DNA from: a virus
Direction: 5' to 3' (one strand)
Virus record (IMG/VR): IMGVR_UViG_3300034198_005756
Coordinates: 1 to 23,804 of that record
DNA: 23,804 nucleotides
Part shown: piece after piece, positions 15,967 to 22,856 of the stretch
Numbering within the stretch: position 1 is the stretch's first letter
Layout: every line of letters starts with the position of its first letter
Made by a program: the position numbers and the translations under genes
The notes under the pieces: model-generated
Seen by the model: the letters and a program-made list of their open reading frames with translations, nothing else
The model's database searches: none
What the model was told of the DNA's origin: nothing

Positions 15967-16772
15967 CTTCTGTGGCCCATAAACCTTTCTGTATTTTTGG
16001 CATTAATTGCAGCAAGTTTAATTTCTCTTGGAGTTGGTTTAGTAGTTGATAGTGCAATTGGAGTTCCTGGAATAGCACTTTGACTTCCCATTCCCGCTCC
16101 GCCGTTGTTTGGATTATCTGCTTCATCTAATCCACGTTCTACAGGAAATCCCATTCTTTCTGCTGCTAACTGCATATAATGCTCTACTTCACCATCATCT
16201 AACTTTGCTGGCATACACTCACGCCATAAATTAAATTTTTGTTCATATGTAGCATCTGGTTCTTTTAATATTTCTCTCATTGGAGTAGCTCTTGGGCCAG
16301 CTTCATTTGCATACTTGTCACCAGATTCTTGACGACTTATTACAGTTAATTTGTCAAAATTATATATAATATTTCCAGTTGTTTTTGCTGGTACTCCGTT
16401 GTATCTAAGTAAATATTGAAATTCTGTTTTTTGATCTTCACCTACCATAACCATACAATTTTTATATCCATCATTATTTAATTGATGTAGTACATCAATT
16501 AAATTTTTGGCAGTTTGAAATGAATCAACGTGATTTGGGAATACAGTACGATAAATCTCTAGTTTCTCATCTGGTAGTAATGGATCATCTTTACCTACTG
16601 TCTCGCTTACAATAAAATAAGCATCAGCGTGTAGTCTATGAGCGGTGGATATAACTGCGTGTGCCAAGTACATATGACCTTTGTGGCCCATTCCACGCCC
16701 CCAACCTACTATAGCAGTATCTTTGTTACCGATTTTATTAATTGATTCTGCTAATAGTTCTCTTATTTTCAC
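15963..16772 (-). CDS. HxGH nucleotidylyltransferase-like protein, virion-tagged
   Basis: 269 residues from a GTG start that overlaps the preceding stop (GTGA). Leader MKIRELLAE ends in L7-A-E9. From residue 20 the protein reads as a cytidylyltransferase-like nucleotidylyltransferase: AIVGWGRGMGHKGH gives the H30-K-G-H33 motif that binds the nucleotide triphosphate, a Rossmann-type region follows, then SETVGKDDPLLPDEKLEIYR, typical of phage members. A late GPRATPMREIL near 180 takes the place of the family's ISxTxxR element. These enzymes transfer a nucleotidyl group to a phosphate or phosphate-bearing small molecule (NMN-type or CTP-type reactions); the substrate is open. The last 55 residues are low in complexity (Gly/Asn/Ser/Pro). 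Its gene lies between the ligase-like gene and the amidoligases in an overlapping operon. Confidence 0.82.
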   Translation of the reverse strand: MKIRELLAESINKIGNKDTAIVGWGRGMGHKGHMYLAHAVISTAHRLHADAYFIVSETVGKDDPLLPDEKLEIYRTVFPNHVDSFQTAKNLIDVLHQLNNDGYKNCMVMVGEDQKTEFQYLLRYNGVPAKTTGNIIYNFDKLTVISRQESGDKYANEAGPRATPMREILKEPDATYEQKFNLWRECMPAKLDDGEVEHYMQLAAERMGFPVERGLDEADNPNNGGAGMGSQSAIPGTPIALSTTKPTPREIKLAAINAKNTERFMGHRR

Positions 16773-17947
16773 GATTTTCCGCCACGATTCTGATAACGAT
16801 TTGCTGCTGTAAATCCAGCACGTTTAACAAATTTCAATGGTTGAACTCCGCCTGCTGGATCGCTTACAAATCCTTCTCCGCCTGATCCATAATCAAATGG
16901 CAATTCTGCTCTGATACCCAAACTTCCTAGTGTTGGTTTTTCAATTTGATCAATGACCATATCTTTCAAATGCATAATAGCACGAACTACCAAGAACGTA
17001 GCTCTTAATCCGCTTTGACTGCTTTTTATTTTATTAATAGCAATTGGTCTACGACGAGCTGTCAATATAACATCAGTAGTTGCCCATTGAGCCATATTTG
17101 ATCCTAGTGAATCTAATGCTCCAGGAGTATCTACTTGACTATTAACATATTTGTAAATAACTTGACGCCATGCAGGGCCAGCTTGCTCTTCATTTCTAAA
17201 TGTTTGCACCCATTCTTCATCTGGTGTTAAAAATTCTTCCATTCTTGGAGCAGCTTGCTTAATAAATGTTTCTACTCTTTTAAGTTTTTCAGTCGATACT
17301 GATGCTTGAACTTCTGTAAATTTAGGAGGAATAATAAGAACGCTTTTGCTTCCAATTCCTGTATGATTAGTTCCTACTGCTTCTCGCTGTCCACCCATTC
17401 CAGGAATTATTTTAAAATAAGCAGTGGCCGCGGCAGCACTAGTGCTATGACTTATCATTTGTCCCAATTTACTGTTTGCATCTACGTGATAGATTACAGT
17501 ATTGGGCTGAAATGAATATTCATTATTTTTTAATGCTGGTCTAACTTTATATAGCAATCCACATTCTAAGAATCCACGAAATTCAAGTGGAGTTGCTTGC
17601 TCGTATAGTTTGTACAGTGCCATCATCTCGCCAGCAAACTGTCTACGATCATCATTGTTAGCATCTTTTGGCTCATACTGTTTGTATAACATGTCTGGGC
17701 TAGTATTAAACTGACGACTGAATTTATCACCAAAATGAAATTCACCCTTATCATTACGACCAAACACAATGGCTGGACTTCCGTCCCATTTTACTTCCAT
17801 GTGACCGCTATCATTATTAATTCTAATCAATCTTTCTATTGCACGCATTGCGCCTTCTGGTCCATAAATGTATGCCAAATCTTCAATGTGCTGAAATTCA
17901 CGACCTACTGGTTCTGAATTCTCTAAGATAAATTGTTCTGCTCTCAT
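16769..17947 (-). CDS. KxDG nucleotidyltransferase, polynucleotide-ligase-like, virion-tagged
   Basis: 392 residues. Leader MRAEQFILE ends in I7-L-E9. Residues 51-63 (EVKWDGSPAIVFG) contain K53-W-D-G56, the covalent-nucleotidyl Lys motif I of ATP ligases, RNA ligases and capping enzymes. FRGFLECGLLY (123-133) is placed like motif III/IIIa, and near the C-terminus EGFV (358-361) and LKFVKR (K372, K375) are placed like motifs IV and V. The order and residues support a ligase-superfamily catalytic domain, though the spacing between motifs III and IV is long. I recall close relatives in marine T4-like phages annotated only as a DUF. Join DNA, RNA or something else: unknown. The ATG overlaps the upstream stop (ATGA). 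It is not the usual phage DNA ligase. Confidence 0.8.
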   Translation of the reverse strand: MRAEQFILENSEPVGREFQHIEDLAYIYGPEGAMRAIERLIRINNDSGHMEVKWDGSPAIVFGRNDKGEFHFGDKFSRQFNTSPDMLYKQYEPKDANNDDRRQFAGEMMALYKLYEQATPLEFRGFLECGLLYKVRPALKNNEYSFQPNTVIYHVDANSKLGQMISHSTSAAAATAYFKIIPGMGGQREAVGTNHTGIGSKSVLIIPPKFTEVQASVSTEKLKRVETFIKQAAPRMEEFLTPDEEWVQTFRNEEQAGPAWRQVIYKYVNSQVDTPGALDSLGSNMAQWATTDVILTARRRPIAINKIKSSQSGLRATFLVVRAIMHLKDMVIDQIEKPTLGSLGIRAELPFDYGSGGEGFVSDPAGGVQPLKFVKRAGFTAANRYQNRGGKS

Positions 17948-19491
17948 AGTCCGCTTAACCTTTTAATTCGTTCTAGTGATTCAGAAAGCTCCATTGGATT
18001 CTTAAGTGCCTTGATATTAGGATCAACCCATTTAGAATTATCTTGAACTCTCTTGATTTTACTTTGCTTACGCTGTTCTTTAACTTGATTTCCGCCACTT
18101 AGTGCTGGAATCTGAGACATTCCAGAAGAAGCAGGTTCTTCTTCTGGCTCTTCTTCTGGTTCTTCATCTGAAACTGGTGGAGATGATTCTGGCTCTTCTG
18201 GAGCTGGAGACGAAGCAGGCTCTTCCGGAGTAGTATCACTTTGTGGTTCAATTTGATCTAATATGTCATGATACTCATCGCCACGTTGCTCACTCATCCA
18301 TGCTATAATTATACTACGAGCATCGCGATTAGTGTTTCTAGTTGCTGCTCTACGTAATCTAGAATAAAGTTTGTCGTTTTCTATTAGTCCGTTCAATTCA
18401 CCAATGGCATTTTTTGCATCTGGTCCTAGTGCCAAAAATTCACTGTCTGAACCCAATAGCTCAACTAAGTCACTACGTTGTCCAGGTTGATCTGGTGTTA
18501 ACATCTCATCTAATATATTATTAGCCCAATCCTCAAACATTGACATGTCAGAAGTTTCTGTAATAGTTAAATTTAATTTATTTAAAACAGGCAATGCATT
18601 TTCTATTCTGATATCAACTGAACTATTTTTAAACAATTCTATTAGACTAGAATCATCTGAATCTTCCATTAAAGTAGGCTGCCAGCTTTCAAAATAATTA
18701 TTGTATCCACGTACACTTTGTAGTCTTTTAAGATTTTCACGCAAAGTCTTATAGTGTTCTGTTGCTTCTAGTACAATTCGTTGTACACTTTCATTAAATT
18801 GTTTTGTTTTTGTAGCTCGAACAAATCCACCTAATTTTCTAGCATCTTCTACTATTTCTGTAATATGTTTCCATCTTTCATCATTATGAAGTCCACCTTC
18901 TGCTAAATGTCTAGCAAATATACGACCAATACCAGGTCTTGTGCTTGGAACAAGCACACGTTCTCCATATTCATTCTCTAAAAAAATACGCTCTACATAA
19001 CGATATCTAGCATCATTTTCATCTAAAGCTTTATTATGTTTAATGATCATTTTGATAGCGGCGGGACCATTATCACTGTAACTTGTCTGACGAGTTCCAT
19101 AATAACCCTCGTCTAATTTTCTATTATGATCTCTTGTTGCCATATCAGATTCAATATTGTCCAAATCATCTAGTTTCATTTTTAAACCACGACGAATTGC
19201 AAAATTTTTCAATTGTCTGACAAATTGTACCCAACCACCATTGTCTTCGTCTTCATCTAATGCTCTGGTAACTTCTGTGTTGTAGTAAACAATCATATTA
19301 TTTTGATCATCTATGGTAATATCTACAGTACCATAATTTTTATCACCGCTTTTAAAATTAAATTCAAACGCTTCTGCCTTTTCAGGAACAACGGCATTTT
19401 CGCCAGAGCTTGACAGTGGTTTAACTTTAAATCCCTTAGTGGTTAATAGATCATTTAATTCTACGTTTACTGATTCTCTGCTTTTTGGCAT
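17944..19491 (-). CDS. Conserved phage protein with Glu/Pro/Ser-rich linker
   Basis: 515 residues. I recognise the pattern (MPKSRESVNVELNDLL, YGTVDITIDDQNNMIVYY, SYSDNGPAAIKMIIKHNK, RPGIGRIFARHLAEGG) as one recurrent in uncultured large-phage genomes, but know no function. Residues about 1-230 look globular, 230-430 helical, and 430-475 form an acidic Pro/Glu/Ser linker with EEPEEE repeats. The last 40 residues are basic (KEQRKQSKIKRVQ). No (L/I)-x-E leader is present, unlike its downstream neighbours. It follows the terminase gene by 34 nt, with a GATAAATA octamer and AGG in that gap, and overlaps the ligase-like gene as ATGA. A structural or head-assembly role is suggested only by position. 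Confidence 0.75.
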   Translation of the reverse strand: MPKSRESVNVELNDLLTTKGFKVKPLSSSGENAVVPEKAEAFEFNFKSGDKNYGTVDITIDDQNNMIVYYNTEVTRALDEDEDNGGWVQFVRQLKNFAIRRGLKMKLDDLDNIESDMATRDHNRKLDEGYYGTRQTSYSDNGPAAIKMIIKHNKALDENDARYRYVERIFLENEYGERVLVPSTRPGIGRIFARHLAEGGLHNDERWKHITEIVEDARKLGGFVRATKTKQFNESVQRIVLEATEHYKTLRENLKRLQSVRGYNNYFESWQPTLMEDSDDSSLIELFKNSSVDIRIENALPVLNKLNLTITETSDMSMFEDWANNILDEMLTPDQPGQRSDLVELLGSDSEFLALGPDAKNAIGELNGLIENDKLYSRLRRAATRNTNRDARSIIIAWMSEQRGDEYHDILDQIEPQSDTTPEEPASSPAPEEPESSPPVSDEEPEEEPEEEPASSGMSQIPALSGGNQVKEQRKQSKIKRVQDNSKWVDPNIKALKNPMELSESLERIKRLSGL

Positions 19492-19514
19492 GATGGGTTA
19501 CCTAGTTTATCTAT

Positions 19515-19522
19515 TATTTATC
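19515..19522 (-). promoter_or_regulatory. Late-promoter-like octamer GATAAATA
   Basis: Predicted start near 19509 gives an 18-nt leader with an AGG ribosome site before the ATG at 19491. It lies between the terminase stop and the 515-residue gene. The flanks can form an imperfect hairpin (ATGAT-A-GG with CC-C-ATCAT), the right arm running into the start codon. Confidence 0.5.
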
Positions 19523-19525
19523 ATT

Positions 19526-21085
19526 TTAGCCTATCATCGCGATGAATGGCATTGGAGCAATCATCTCTCCGTGATCTCTGATATGCTTGTTAATATTAAC
19601 ATGAAAGCTTTGTAGATGTTGAAATATTCTTACTGCCAATAGGGTTGACATCACCAAATCATCAGTGTCTCCTGACTTTGCGGCATAACTACCACCACTT
19701 GCCACAAAAGTTTTGAGTTCAGATATCAATAATTCACTTGATATCTTCATCTTTTTGCTTTCAATTAGATTCTTTAATTTGCTACATGCTTCTAGCTTAC
19801 TACGATTAGTAGTAGTAAATCCACGACGATATCGTTTAACACTACCTAATTTTTTAGGCTCACTAATCATATTTCCACGAATCTTGTCTTCTCCAAATTC
19901 TTGTAATGATATCAATGCTGCTTCTCCAATCGTATTATTTTCTAAACTATAATACAAGTGATTGGGTTGATTAGTACATTCTATAATATGTTCATTGATT
20001 TCGCTTAATATTTTTATTTGTTCTGGAATAGTAGTTTTATTATGACGCCATTCTGCTACTTGAGTAGTAGTATCTGCTTCAAATACTTGTATAGCTGCTG
20101 GATCACCACCTGTTCCCAAACTAGGATCTAGTGCCACTACATATATTCTATCTTTAGTTGGTTTCTTAAACCATCTGACTTGACCAGTTTTATACAATGG
20201 TTCTTTGCTTGACAATTCAGTCAATTTTATGTTGTCTATTAGTGTTTCTTCATCAATGATAAATTCAAGCTCGTGTTCTCGTCTAAATCGATCTTCACCA
20301 ATTTGAGCAATTTCTCTTATCTTCCATTCTTCGTCACGATCAGGATGTTCCCACCAATATGCTTTATACGCTGAATATCCATTAGCACCCAACTTAGTTG
20401 CATTACCATAAGCATCAACTTTTTTGTTAGCTTCACGCCATATTTTTGAAAATTGATCTTCGTCACTGTTAGGAGTAGATGTAATAATACATTTACCACC
20501 AGTTGATAGTGTAGGTGAAATGGCAGTCCAGAACTCTTTTGCTATACTTGGTCGAACGAAAGCAAACTCATCAAGATATAATAATGATAGCGACATACCA
20601 CGACCGGTCTTTTCAGTGGTTGCTCTTGCTACAATTCTACTTTTATTAGCAAAGTCAATATTACCCTTGTTGTATGTTTCAACTGCTGCTTTTAACCACA
20701 TTGGACAAAACTCATAACCATAACGAATACGATCCATGATCTCTTGTGCTCCGCTGTATTGATGAGCAGCAATTAACACTGTTTGATCAGGATGAAACAT
20801 TGCAAACCATAGTAGATAACCGGCAGCACTTGTAGTCTTACCAGTTTGTCTTGACATCATACTTACTGAAAATCTGTTAGTATGATAATTATCTATCAAT
20901 CCGATTTGAAACGGATAAGGCTTATACAACAATTGCCCTAATTTAGGATGCTGTATATAAAAATAATTTTCCATAAAGTATCGGTATCCCGTTTGAGGAT
21001 GACAGCACTTGATGATCTCATTTATTTGATCTGGTGTTATATCTATCTTTCTGCTTTTTGTTCTAACTAAATTATTATCACTCAT
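19526..21085 (-). CDS. Terminase large subunit, T4 gp17 type
   Basis: The DNA-packaging motor: an N-terminal ATPase drives DNA into the prohead and a C-terminal RNase H-like nuclease cuts the concatemer. From the ATG at 21085 (MSDNNLVRTKSRK, 519 residues) the Walker A variant SRQTGKTT (78-85) and Walker B LLYLDEF (D172, E173) are clear. ITSTPNSDEDQ follows as the coupling motif. The nuclease acidic residues appear in VVALDPSLGTGGD (near 316), YSLENN and GDTDDLVMS. I choose this ATG because GGAG lies 8 nt upstream; the in-frame GTG eight codons earlier lies inside the upstream gene's end. It starts 1 nt after that gene's stop. Length and motif order are normal for myovirus large terminases. 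Confidence 0.95.
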   Translation of the reverse strand: MSDNNLVRTKSRKIDITPDQINEIIKCCHPQTGYRYFMENYFYIQHPKLGQLLYKPYPFQIGLIDNYHTNRFSVSMMSRQTGKTTSAAGYLLWFAMFHPDQTVLIAAHQYSGAQEIMDRIRYGYEFCPMWLKAAVETYNKGNIDFANKSRIVARATTEKTGRGMSLSLLYLDEFAFVRPSIAKEFWTAISPTLSTGGKCIITSTPNSDEDQFSKIWREANKKVDAYGNATKLGANGYSAYKAYWWEHPDRDEEWKIREIAQIGEDRFRREHELEFIIDEETLIDNIKLTELSSKEPLYKTGQVRWFKKPTKDRIYVVALDPSLGTGGDPAAIQVFEADTTTQVAEWRHNKTTIPEQIKILSEINEHIIECTNQPNHLYYSLENNTIGEAALISLQEFGEDKIRGNMISEPKKLGSVKRYRRGFTTTNRSKLEACSKLKNLIESKKMKISSELLISELKTFVASGGSYAAKSGDTDDLVMSTLLAVRIFQHLQSFHVNINKHIRDHGEMIAPMPFIAMIG

Positions 21086-21086
21086 A

Positions 21087-21398
21087 TTATTCTCCAAACG
21101 GGTCTTCACCCGTTAATTCTGGTTTGGCATACATAACTTTAAACCAGCGCGGAGAACCCAGCTTGATATTATTTTCTTTAATGAATTCTAGTCTTTTACT
21201 TTTGTCAATGAATTTATCTTCAATTGAAGGTTCTGAGGCACTAGTGCCATCTAGTCCAGCAAGTTTACGCATACCAGCAAGTGCATCATCATATGATTCA
21301 TCAATCGTATGTTCTGCTAAACGTGTTTGTATCTGCTGTGCGTTTTCTTCTTTTAATTTTAGTATATCTTCTAATGTTTTATAAAATTGTGTAGCCAT
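21087..21398 (-). CDS. Small protein in the small-terminase position
   Basis: 103 residues from the ATG at 21398 (MATQFYKTLEDILKLKEEN). An upstream TTG is in frame but would read through the late octamer. The N-terminal half is helical with a possible coiled coil, and the C-terminus reads SPRWFKVMYAKPELTGEDPFGE-like, basic/aromatic then acidic. It directly precedes the large terminase (1-nt gap), where T4-like phages keep the small terminase that recognises DNA and stimulates gp17. I do not recognise its sequence as gp16, so the role rests on position and helicity. No Shine-Dalgarno is seen; the ACTAAATA octamer ends 7 nt before the ATG. Confidence 0.75.
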   Translation of the reverse strand: MATQFYKTLEDILKLKEENAQQIQTRLAEHTIDESYDDALAGMRKLAGLDGTSASEPSIEDKFIDKSKRLEFIKENNIKLGSPRWFKVMYAKPELTGEDPFGE

Positions 21399-21405
21399 AG
21401 TGTAG

Positions 21406-21413
21406 TATTTAGT
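21406..21413 (-). promoter_or_regulatory. Late-promoter-like octamer ACTAAATA
   Basis: Predicted start about 2 nt before the ATG at 21398. It lies 11 nt after a terminator stem, so the terminase unit appears to begin here. The identical octamer at the same 7-nt distance precedes the kinase-like gene. Confidence 0.5.
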
Positions 21414-21423
21414 TTTATAACGC

Positions 21424-21451
21424 AAAAACCCTAGATATTATTCTAGAGTTT
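21424..21451 (-). terminator. Intrinsic terminator after the kinase-like gene
   Basis: On the minus strand AAACTCTAGA pairs with TCTAGGGTTT (one G-T pair, 6-nt loop) and the T run reaches five. It starts 5 nt past the stop of the kinase-like gene and separates it from the terminase unit. Confidence 0.8.
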
Positions 21452-21456
21452 GTTGT

Positions 21457-22107
21457 TTAATATTCTTCTTCAACTATCCATGGATCAAGAATAACTATTG
21501 TCCCATTGTTTCGCATCATGAAATTTTTAGGATTTAGATCAAATGTCCATCCTTTTCCCTCAGCAATGCGACTAAGTTTACCCATAGTTTTGTAAAATAG
21601 TTTTAAACTATCTTTTCCGCTGGTTTTTTCAAAATGATCATATAATTCTTTGTTTAAGTTATATTTTTGAATCATTTCATCAAAACTATCACCCATTTCC
21701 GCATCAGTTGACATATTGTATAGTTTCCATCCCCAAGTTGGTCGTAAATCAATTAAATACTCTTGTCGTATTTGTAAGTATACATGTTTTTTCCAATAAA
21801 AACTTTCAAAACCATAGAACTTAGGTAGAAATGGATTGCTGCTATTATCATTACAATAATTGACCCAAGTAAAGAACATTTTTTGATCTTTTGAGAATAT
21901 TGGTCTTTTTCTTTTTCCTGATGGAGAAAGTGCAACATCATCTTTAGTTCCAAATATTTTAAGAACTTGTCCAGTTCTCGGTTCAAGAAATGATGTTTGA
22001 TCGCTTCCTTTCCCTAAAAACTTATAACCTCTATCTGGGTGAGTGAGATATTTAATGATTTCTGGATCAGTGTCAGTATATTCGTCTATAATTTGATTGA
22101 TTTTCAT
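21457..22107 (-). CDS. Minimal protein-kinase-fold protein, virion-tagged
   Basis: 216 residues. Leader MKINQIIDE ends in I7-D-E9. The rest lines up with a compact kinase or aminoglycoside-phosphotransferase fold: Gly-rich loop FLGKGSDQTSFL (30-41), V-L-K50 as the beta-3 Lys, IRQEYL (113-118) as a hinge, catalytic loop D190-L-N-P-K-N195 and I-L-D208-P-W in place of DFG. The residues for ATP/metal binding and phosphotransfer (K50, D190, N195, D208) are all present, so activity is plausible; the substrate is unknown. At 216 residues it is short for the fold (usually 250-300). The start codon lies in the arm of a long inverted repeat and lacks a Shine-Dalgarno. A terminator follows. Confidence 0.8.
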   Translation of the reverse strand: MKINQIIDEYTDTDPEIIKYLTHPDRGYKFLGKGSDQTSFLEPRTGQVLKIFGTKDDVALSPSGKRKRPIFSKDQKMFFTWVNYCNDNSSNPFLPKFYGFESFYWKKHVYLQIRQEYLIDLRPTWGWKLYNMSTDAEMGDSFDEMIQKYNLNKELYDHFEKTSGKDSLKLFYKTMGKLSRIAEGKGWTFDLNPKNFMMRNNGTIVILDPWIVEEEY

Positions 22108-22147
22108 GATATAGTATTTAGTATTGTACTAAACAATCTATATCATG
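22105..22147 (-). promoter_or_regulatory. Nested inverted repeat enclosing the kinase-like start codon
   Basis: Outer arms CATGATATAG (22105-22114) and CTATATCATG (22138-22147) are perfect 10-bp complements, and inner arms TTTAGTA (22117-22123) and TACTAAA (22127-22133) are perfect 7-bp complements around a 3-nt loop. The start codon is in the outer arm. A transcript reading in from upstream would hide the ATG in the stem. One starting at the ACTAAATA octamer would lack the 5' arm and leave the ATG free. Confidence 0.75.
22115..22122 (-). promoter_or_regulatory. Late-promoter-like octamer ACTAAATA inside the inverted repeat
   Basis: Predicted start about 2 nt before the ATG at 22107, so the late mRNA would be almost leaderless. 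Same octamer and distance as at 21406-21413. Confidence 0.5.
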
Positions 22148-22169
22148 CTGAAATTTGTTGTTATTATGT

Positions 22170-22844
22170 TTATTTAATGTCCAATGCTCTACGCTTAGTA
22201 GCTACTACACAATATAATTTTTCTCTTGAAGACATCTCATCTTCTGTTATTTCAAATTCAATTGTTTTGAATAAATCAATATCAAATCCAGTTTTGTTTA
22301 ACAATGATGCTAATTGATTGGCTCCAAGCACACTATAGTGATTTTTAATACTCTCATGATTTCTATCAATATCCGGTGCTGGAACTTCTATGTAAATTTT
22401 AGAATTTTGTTTTAAAACTCTATTGTATTCAATCAAAGTAAGTATTGGAAACGGACTATGTTCTAGTGCTTGACGTAAAAATATAAAATCTACACTTTCA
22501 TCGTCATATCCTTCACGTTGTGGCAGAAAGCTAAAGTCTAGCTGCTGAACTGTATGCCCTTTGTCGGTACATAGTTTAATATCATCCACACTTAGTGTTA
22601 TGCCCGTAAGATTTGTATAATCACGAGCTTTCATTTCATCTAGAAAATATCCAGCACCACAAGCCAAATCTAAAATTTTAGCAGTCTTAGATAAATTTAA
22701 TGGGTCAATAAAGTCAGTGACTAGTTTAGCAGTTAATTCTTTTTCATATTCGCTTTCACCATCTGCTTGTATATGATTATTATAAAGCCAATCAATGTAA
22801 AATCGAATCTTAATTGTGTCTACTGTTTTGGATGCATCAAGCAT
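22170..22844 (-). CDS. Class I SAM-dependent methyltransferase
   Basis: 224 residues. Motif I is KILDLACGAGYFL (56-68), followed by an acidic end of strand 2 region (GITLSVDDI), a DFSFLP loop (103-108) and DFIFLRQALEHSPF (119-132) where the motif IV/post-motif His of methyltransferase type 11/23 families falls; then VLKQNSKIYIEVPAPD. The fold call is firm and the substrate open: small molecule, protein or glycan are all possible. It lacks the DPPY/NPPY of DNA adenine enzymes. A GAGGAAT ribosome site lies 7 nt before the ATG, and TATAAATA stands upstream. There is no (L/I)-x-E leader, so it is probably used in the infected cell, not packaged. Confidence 0.88.
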   Translation of the reverse strand: MLDASKTVDTIKIRFYIDWLYNNHIQADGESEYEKELTAKLVTDFIDPLNLSKTAKILDLACGAGYFLDEMKARDYTNLTGITLSVDDIKLCTDKGHTVQQLDFSFLPQREGYDDESVDFIFLRQALEHSPFPILTLIEYNRVLKQNSKIYIEVPAPDIDRNHESIKNHYSVLGANQLASLLNKTGFDIDLFKTIEFEITEDEMSSREKLYCVVATKRRALDIK

Positions 22845-22856
22845 ATATATTCCTCG

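Noticed and set aside
21399-21425. TTG start for the small-terminase-position gene
   Set aside because: The extra nine codons translate the late octamer and touch the terminator; the ATG at 21398 fits better.
22170-22844. Methyltransferase as a DNA modification enzyme
   Set aside because: It lacks DPPY/NPPY or the PCQ motif of DNA methyltransferases; the pattern is that of small-molecule or general class I enzymes.
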